DNA of 64,000 nt from the NCBI GenBank assembly GCA_948099385.1, contig CANUEZ040000211.1, forward strand, positions 898,501-962,500, written 5' to 3'. Within the stretch, counting starts at the first letter, position 1; each line of letters begins with the position of its first letter. Origin of the DNA: Fasciola hepatica (lineage: Eukaryota > Platyhelminthes > Trematoda > Plagiorchiida > Fasciolidae). Under the pieces are notes generated by a model. It worked only from the letters and a program-made list of their open reading frames with translations, did not search any database and was not told the origin of the DNA. The position numbers and the translations under genes are program-made. Shown one piece after another: positions 58,201-64,000 of the stretch.

Positions 58201-60567
58201 TTGATGATTGATGATTGATGATTGATAATTGATGATTGATGATTGATGATTGATGATAGATGATTGAGGATTGATGATTGATGATTGATGATTGATGATT
58301 GATGATTGATGATAGATGATTGAGGATTCATGATTGATGATTGATGATTGATGATTGATGTTTAATTATTGTTGATTGATATTGGATCCGTGATGAGTGA
58401 TGATTGATCATTTTTTATTGATGAGTGATGATTGGAGATTGATGGTTGATGATTGATGATTGATAATTGATGATTGATGATTGATGATTGATGATAGATG
58501 ATTGAGGATTGATGATTGATGATTGATGATTGATGATTGATGACTGATGATTGATTTTTGATGGTGGAATATTGGTATTTGGTTATTGGTAATTGATGAT
58601 TTGTTTATGATTATTGACGTTTGATATTTGATGACTGATGATTGAGGTTTGATGATTAGTGATTGAAGATCGATGATCTATGATTGATGAATGATTATTG
58701 ATGAAAAAGTATTGATAATTGATGACTGATGTTTGATGATTGGTGATTGATGATTGATGATTGATGATTGGTGATTGATGGTTGATGATTGATGATTAAT
58801 AATTGATGATTGATGATTGACCTTTGACGACCGATGATTGATGATTGATGATTGATGATTGATGATTGATGATTGATGATTGATGATTGAATATTGATGA
58901 TTGATGATTGATGATTGATGATTGATGATTGATGATTGATGATTGATGATTGATGATTGATGATTGATAATTGATGATTGATGATTGATGATTGATGATA
59001 GATGATTGAGGATTCATGATTGATGATTGATGATTGATGATTGATGTTTAATTATTGTTGATTGATACTGGATCCGTGATGAGTGAGGATTGATCATTTT
59101 TTATTGATGATTGATGATTAGAGATTGATGGTTGATGATTGATGATTGATAATTGATGATTGATGATTGATGATTGATGATAGATGATTGAGGATTCATG
59201 ATTGATGATTGATGATTGATGATTGATGTTTAATTATTGTTGATTGATATTGGATCCGTGATGAGTGATGATTGATCATTTTTTATTGATGAGTGATGAT
59301 TAGAGATTGATGGTTGATGATTGATGATTGATAATTGATGATTGATGATTGATGATTGATGATAGATGATTGAGGATTGATGATTGATGATTGATGATTG
59401 ATGATTGATGACTGATGATTGATTTTTGATGGTGGAATATTGGTATTTGGTTATTGGTAATTGATGATTTGTTTATGATTATTGACGTTTGATATTTGAT
59501 GACTGATGATTGAGGTTTGATGATTAGTGATTGAAGATCGATGATCTATGATTGATGAATGATTATTGATGAAAAATTATTGATAATTGATGACTGATGT
59601 TTGATGATTGGTGATTGATGATTGATGATTGATGATTGGTGATTGATGGTTGATGATTGATGATTAATAATTGATGATTGATGATTGACCATTGACGACC
59701 GATGATTGATGATTGATGATTGATGATTGATGATTGATGATTGATGATTGATGATTGAATATTGATGATTGATGATTGATGATTGATGATTGATGATTGA
59801 TGATTGATGATTGATTATTGATGATTGATGATTGATAATTGATGATTGATGATTGATGATTGATGATAGATGATTGATGATTGATGATTGATGATTGATG
59901 ATTGATGATTGATGATTGATGATTGATGATTGATGATTGATGATTGCTGATTGCTGATTGATGATTGATGATTGACGACTGATGATTGATGATTGGTGAT
60001 TGATGTTTGATGATTGATTATTGGTGATTGATGATTGAATATATATGATTGATGATTGATATTTTGTGATTGATGATTGAGGATTGAGGATTGAGTTTTG
60101 ATGGTTGATGATTGTTGATTGATGATTGATTTTTGATGACTGATATTTGATGATTGATGATTGATAAATGATGATTGACGATTGATTATTGATGATTGAT
60201 TATTGATGGTTGATGATTGAATATTGATGATTGATGATTGATGATTGATGATAAATGATTGAGAATTGATGATTGATTATTGATGATTGATGATTGATGA
60301 TTGATGATTGATGATCGATGATTCATGATTGATGATTGATGATTGATGATTGATAAATGATGATTGACGATTGATTATTGATGATTGATTATTGATGGTT
60401 GATGATTGAATATTGATGATTGATGATTGATAATTGATGATTGATGATTTATGTTTGACGAATAATGATTGATAGTTGATGATTGATGATTGGTAATTGA
60501 TTATTGGTGATTTATATTTCATATATGAAATTTGATGATTGATGTTTGATTATTGTTGATTGATACT
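55220..60567. repeat. Short-unit array (0.69-1.5 kb) with 182-bp box doublets
   Basis: Type B boxes at 55682, 56963, 57649, 58384, 59252 and 60750 are spaced 1281, 686, 735, 868 and 1498, all exact multiples of seven. A type A box lies exactly 182 bp (26 heptamers) before the type B box at 55500/55682, 56781/56963, 59070/59252 and 60568/60750. The 57649 and 58384 units lack the type A partner. Units share a GGTGGAATATTGGTATTTGG module and a GACGACCGATGATTG module. The array looks like expansion of a shortened derivative of the larger units. Confidence 0.85.
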
Positions 60568-63500
60568 GGATCCGTGATGAGTGATGATTGATCATTTTTT
60601 ATTGATGATTGATGATTAGAGATTGATGGTTGATGATTGATGATTGATAATTGATGATTGATGATTGATGATTGATGATAGATGATTGAGGATTGATGAT
60701 TGATGATTGATGATTGATGATTGATGTTTGATTATTGTTGATTGATATTGGATCCGTAATGAGTGATGATTGATCATTTTTTATTGATGAGTGATGATTA
60801 GAGATTGATGGTTGATGATTGATGATTGATAATTGATGATTGATGATTGATGATTGATGATAGATGATTGAGGATTGATGATTGATGATTGATGATTGAT
60901 GATTGATGATTGATGATTGATGATTGATGATTGATGATTGATGATTGATGATTGACGACTGATGATCGATGATTGGTGATTGATGTTTGATGATTGATGA
61001 TTGGTGATTGGTGATTGAATATTGATGATTGATGATTGATATTTTGTGATTGATGATTGATGATTGAGGATTAAGTTTTGATGGTTGATGATTGTTGATT
61101 GGTGATTGATTTTTGATGATTGATATTTGATGATTGATGATTGATAAATGATGATTGACGATTGATTATTGATGATTGATTATTGATGATTGATGATTGA
61201 ATATTGATGATTGATGATTGATGATTGATGATTGATAATTGATGATTGACGAATAATGATTGATAGTTGATGATTGATGATTGGTAATTGGTTATTGGTG
61301 ATTTATAATTCATATATGAAATTTGGTGTTTGATGTTTTATTATTGTTGATTGATACTGGATCCGTGATGAGTGATGATTGATCATTTTTTATTGATGAT
61401 TGATGAATGATTATTTATGACTAACCATTGATTATTGATGAGTGATGATTGATGGATGATGATTGATTATTGACGATTGATGTTTGACGACTGATGATTG
61501 ATGATTGATGATTGCTGATTGAATATTGATGATTGACTTTTGATGATTGATGATTGATTATCGATAACAGATGATTGATGATTGCTAATTAATTATTGGT
61601 GATTGATGATTGATGGTTGATTATTGATGATTGATATATGATGATTGATGATTGGTGATTGAAGATTGATGATTGATAACAGATGATTGATGGTGGTATA
61701 TTAATAATTGGTTCTTGGGTATTGATGATTTATTTATGAATATTGATTATTGATTATTGGTGATTGATGCTTGATGTTTGATGATTAGTGATTGAAATCG
61801 ATGTTCTGTGATTGATGATTGATGATTGATGAATCAGTATTGATGAAAAATTATTGATGATTGATGATTGATGTTTGATGATTGGTAACGGATGATTGAT
61901 GATTGGTGATTGATGGTTGATGATTGATGATTGGCGATTGATGATTGATGATTGAAGATTGCTGATAGATGATTGAGAATTGATGATTGATTATTGATGA
62001 TTGATGATTGATGATTGATGATTGATGATCGATGATTCATGATTGATGATTGATGATTGATAATTAATGGATGATGATTGATGATTGAATATTGATGATT
62101 GATAACAGATGATTGATGGTGGTATAATAATAATTGGTTCTTGGGGATTGATGATTCATTTATGAATATTGATTATTGATTATTGATGATTGATGCTTGA
62201 TGTTTGATGATTAGTGATTGAAATCGATGTTCTGTGATTGATGATTGATGATTGATGAATCAGTATTGATGAAAAATTATTGATGATTGATGATTGATGT
62301 TTGATGATTGGTAATGGATGATTGATGATTGGTGATTGATGGTTGATGATTGATGATTGGCGATTGATGATTGATGATTGAAGATTGCTGATAGATGATT
62401 GAGAATTGATGATTGATTATTGATGATTGATGATGGATGATTGATGATTGATGATCGATTATTCATGATTGATGATTGATGATTGATGATTGATAAATGA
62501 TGATTGACGATTGATTATTGATGATTGATGACTGATGATCGATGATTCATGATTGATGATTGATGATTGATGATTGATGATTGATGATTTATGTTTGACG
62601 AATAATGATTGATAGTTGATGATTGATGATTGGTAATTGATTATTGGTGATTTATAATTCATATATGAAATTTGATGATTGATGTTTGATTATTGTTGAT
62701 TGATACTGGATCCGTGATGAGTGATGATTGATCATTTTTTATTGATGATTGATGATTAGAGATTGATGGTTGATGATTGATGATTGATAATTGATGATTG
62801 ATGATTGATGATTGATGATAGATGATTGAGGATTGATGATTGATGATTGATGATTGATGATTGATGTTTGATTATTGTTGATTGATATTGGATCCGTGAT
62901 GAGTGATGATTGATCATTTTTTATTGATGAGTGATGATTAGAGATTGATGGTTGATGATTGATGATTGATAATTGATGATTGATGATTGATGATTGATGA
63001 TAGATGATTGAGGATTGATGATTGATGATTGATGATTGATGATTGATGATTGATGTTTGATGATTGATGATTGATGATTGATGATTGATGATTGATGATT
63101 GATGATTGATGATTGACGACTGATGATCGATGATTGGTGATTGATGTTTGATGATTGATGATTGGTGATTGATGATTGAATATTGATGATTGATGATTGA
63201 TATTTTGTGATTGATGATTGATGATTGAGGATTAAGTTTTGATGGTTGATGATTGTTGATTGATGATTGATTTTTGATGATTGATATTTGATGATTGATG
63301 ATTGATAAATGATGATTGACGATTGATGATTGATGATTGATGATTGATGATTGATGATTGATGATTGACGAATAATGATTGATAGTTGATGATTGATGAT
63401 TGGTAATTGGTTATTGGTGATTTATAATTCATATATGAAATTTGGTGATTGATGTTTTATTATTGTTGATTGATACTGGATCCGTGATGAGTGATGATTG

Positions 63501-64000
63501 ATCATTTTTTATTGATGATTGATGAATGATGATTTATGACTAACCATTGATTATTGATGAGTGAAGATTGATGGATGATGATTGATTATTGACGATTGAT
63601 GTTTGACGACTGATGATTGATGATTGATGATTGCTGATTGAATATTGATGATTGACTTTTGATGATTGATGATTGATTATTGATAACAGATGATTGATGA
63701 TTGCTGAATAATTATTGGTGATTGATGATTGATGGTGATTATTGATGATTGATATATGATGATTGATGATTGGTGATTGAATATTGATGATTGATAACAG
63801 ATGATTGATGGTGGTATATTAATAATTGGTTCTTGGGGATTGATGATTTATTTATGAATATTGATTATTGATTATTGATGATTGATGCTTGATGTTTGAT
63901 GATTAGTGATTGAAATCGATGTTCTGTGATTGATGATTGATGATTGATGAATCAGTATTGATGAAAAATTATTGATGATTGATGATTGATGTTTGATGAT
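60568..64000. repeat. 2.14-kb higher-order unit, running off the window
   Basis: Boxes at 60568/62708 and 60750/62890 are 2140 apart, and 61359/63478 are 2119 apart, a 21-bp (three-heptamer) loss. Inside, a ~426-bp local duplication is visible: the GAAATCGATGTTCTG stretch near 61794 recurs near 62220 with its flanks. The sequence continues in register to the last base, so the array extends beyond 64 kb. Confidence 0.8.

Larger units (their letters stand above)
30604..63483. repeat. GGATCC box family, 39 copies (right-family marker)
   Basis: GGATCCGTGATGAGTGATG is followed at fixed spacing by TGATCATTTTTTATTGATGA. Type A (preceded by TAC/T) starts at 30604, 31661, 33199, 34249, 36012, 37817, 39158, 40264, 42069, 43867, 45216, 46182, 48001, 50834, 52653, 55500, 56781, 59070, 60568, 61359, 62708 and 63478. 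Type B (preceded by TAT/T, once GAT/T) starts at 31038, 33633, 35438, 37201, 39592, 41453, 43258, 45650, 47371, 52023, 55682, 56963, 57649, 58384, 59252, 60750 and 62890. The box changes very little among copies (CGTGCAGAG at 45216; CGTAATGAG at 60750). In 13 type A copies GACTAACC follows exactly 60 bp after the first G. I saw no GGATCC left of 30604. Function unknown. Confidence 0.9.
1..64000. repeat. ATTGATG heptanucleotide satellite array
   Basis: The whole window is a head-to-tail array of the seven-base unit ATTGATG and its variants. Common variants are ATTATTG, ATTGACG, ACTGATG, ATCGATG, GTTGATG, ATTGGTG, ATGCTTG and CTGATTG. Pure runs of up to about 20 units alternate with variant-rich stretches that serve as landmarks. 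The unit can be read as a 4-base ATTG plus a 3-base ATG. Duplication of either half (ATTGATTG or ATGATGATG) shifts the register locally. Orientation never changes: I saw no block of CATCAAT on the plus strand. The consensus has no C and 2 G in 7, so the plus strand is strongly C-poor and AT-rich. Not a plant (TTTAGGG) or other familiar telomere repeat. Likely eukaryotic heterochromatin; taxon not determinable from sequence alone. Confidence 0.97.

Noticed and set aside
30604..63483. GGATCC boxes as cloning or vector junctions
   Set aside because: They are inside continuous repeat sequence, share long flanking context on both sides and recur at higher-order periods; no vector sequence is present.
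30604..63483. Six-T tract after TGATCA as a transcription terminator
   Set aside because: There is no stable hairpin upstream and no gene to terminate; the T run is one fixed part of a satellite module repeated 39 times.
1..64000. CRISPR-like array of short direct repeats
   Set aside because: Repeats are contiguous seven-base units with no unique spacers of constant length, no leader and no cas genes.
1..64000. tRNA, rRNA or other structured RNA genes
   Set aside because: The plus strand almost lacks C and shows no inverted-repeat pattern able to form conserved stems; no tRNA or rRNA motif was seen.
1..64000. Simple assembly or sequencing artefact (low-complexity filler)
   Set aside because: The ordered landmarks, private variants and multi-level periods are consistent over tens of kilobases, which is hard to produce by error. 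Local copy number, especially at 45.9-55.2 kb, could still be wrong.

Overview
This window is satellite DNA from end to end. All 64 kb consist of a degenerate seven-base tandem repeat, ATTGATG (complement CATCAAT), always in the same orientation. I find no supported protein-coding gene, tRNA, rRNA, transposon, CRISPR array or other gene-sized feature. The long open frames exist only on the minus strand and are a property of the repeat. CATCAAT read in triplets gives the heptapeptide I-N-H-Q-S-S-I in all three frames with no stop codon, whereas the plus strand meets TGA in every frame. An uninterrupted array of this size with multi-kilobase higher-order repeats points to eukaryotic heterochromatin (pericentromeric, subtelomeric or a similar block) resolved by long reads. 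The sequence does not let me name the taxon. The repeat is not a known telomere repeat.

Layout. Positions 1-26.4 kb hold a 'left family' marked by two recurring landmarks: GATTGTTGATTGTTGACC (8 copies, 21-23050) and GTGAATAATTAGTG (10 copies, 671-26410). Inside it are a 792-bp tandem duplication (4.64-6.0 kb), an array of 0.6-0.9 kb units (10.7-15.3 kb), a ~1.3-1.66 kb duplication (15.7-18.9 kb) and a large direct repeat in which 6.0-12.8 kb recurs at 17.6-24.4 kb, offset 11.6-11.7 kb. Positions 26.4-29.6 kb are a transition with neither marker set, except for early copies of a GACTAACC module at 27.6, 27.9 and 29.3 kb. A 56-bp diverged, C-containing patch lies just before it at 25962-26017.

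Positions 29.6-64 kb hold a 'right family' marked by a GGATCC box (39 copies, 30604-63483, none seen to the left). The box is followed at fixed distance by TGATCATTTTTTATTGATGA. This half is built of nested higher-order repeats: a 2.6-kb tandem duplication (29.6-34.8 kb), a ~6.0-kb unit with internal ~1.8-kb units (33.2-48 kb), two nearly identical 4,652-bp units (45.9-55.2 kb), a block of short 0.7-1.5 kb units (55.2-60.6 kb) and a 2.14-kb unit that runs off the window end.

There are no genes to place in a pathway. The biological content is the organisation and history of the satellite: seven-base homogenisation, slips of the ATTG/ATG half-units, and repeated unequal exchange at several scales. 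The most unusual candidates for function are the conserved GGATCC/A-T-tract box, the 64-kb-long strand asymmetry (one strand almost lacks C), and the switch of repeat family near 26-30 kb. All positions and periods were read by eye from the sequence; percent identities were not computed.
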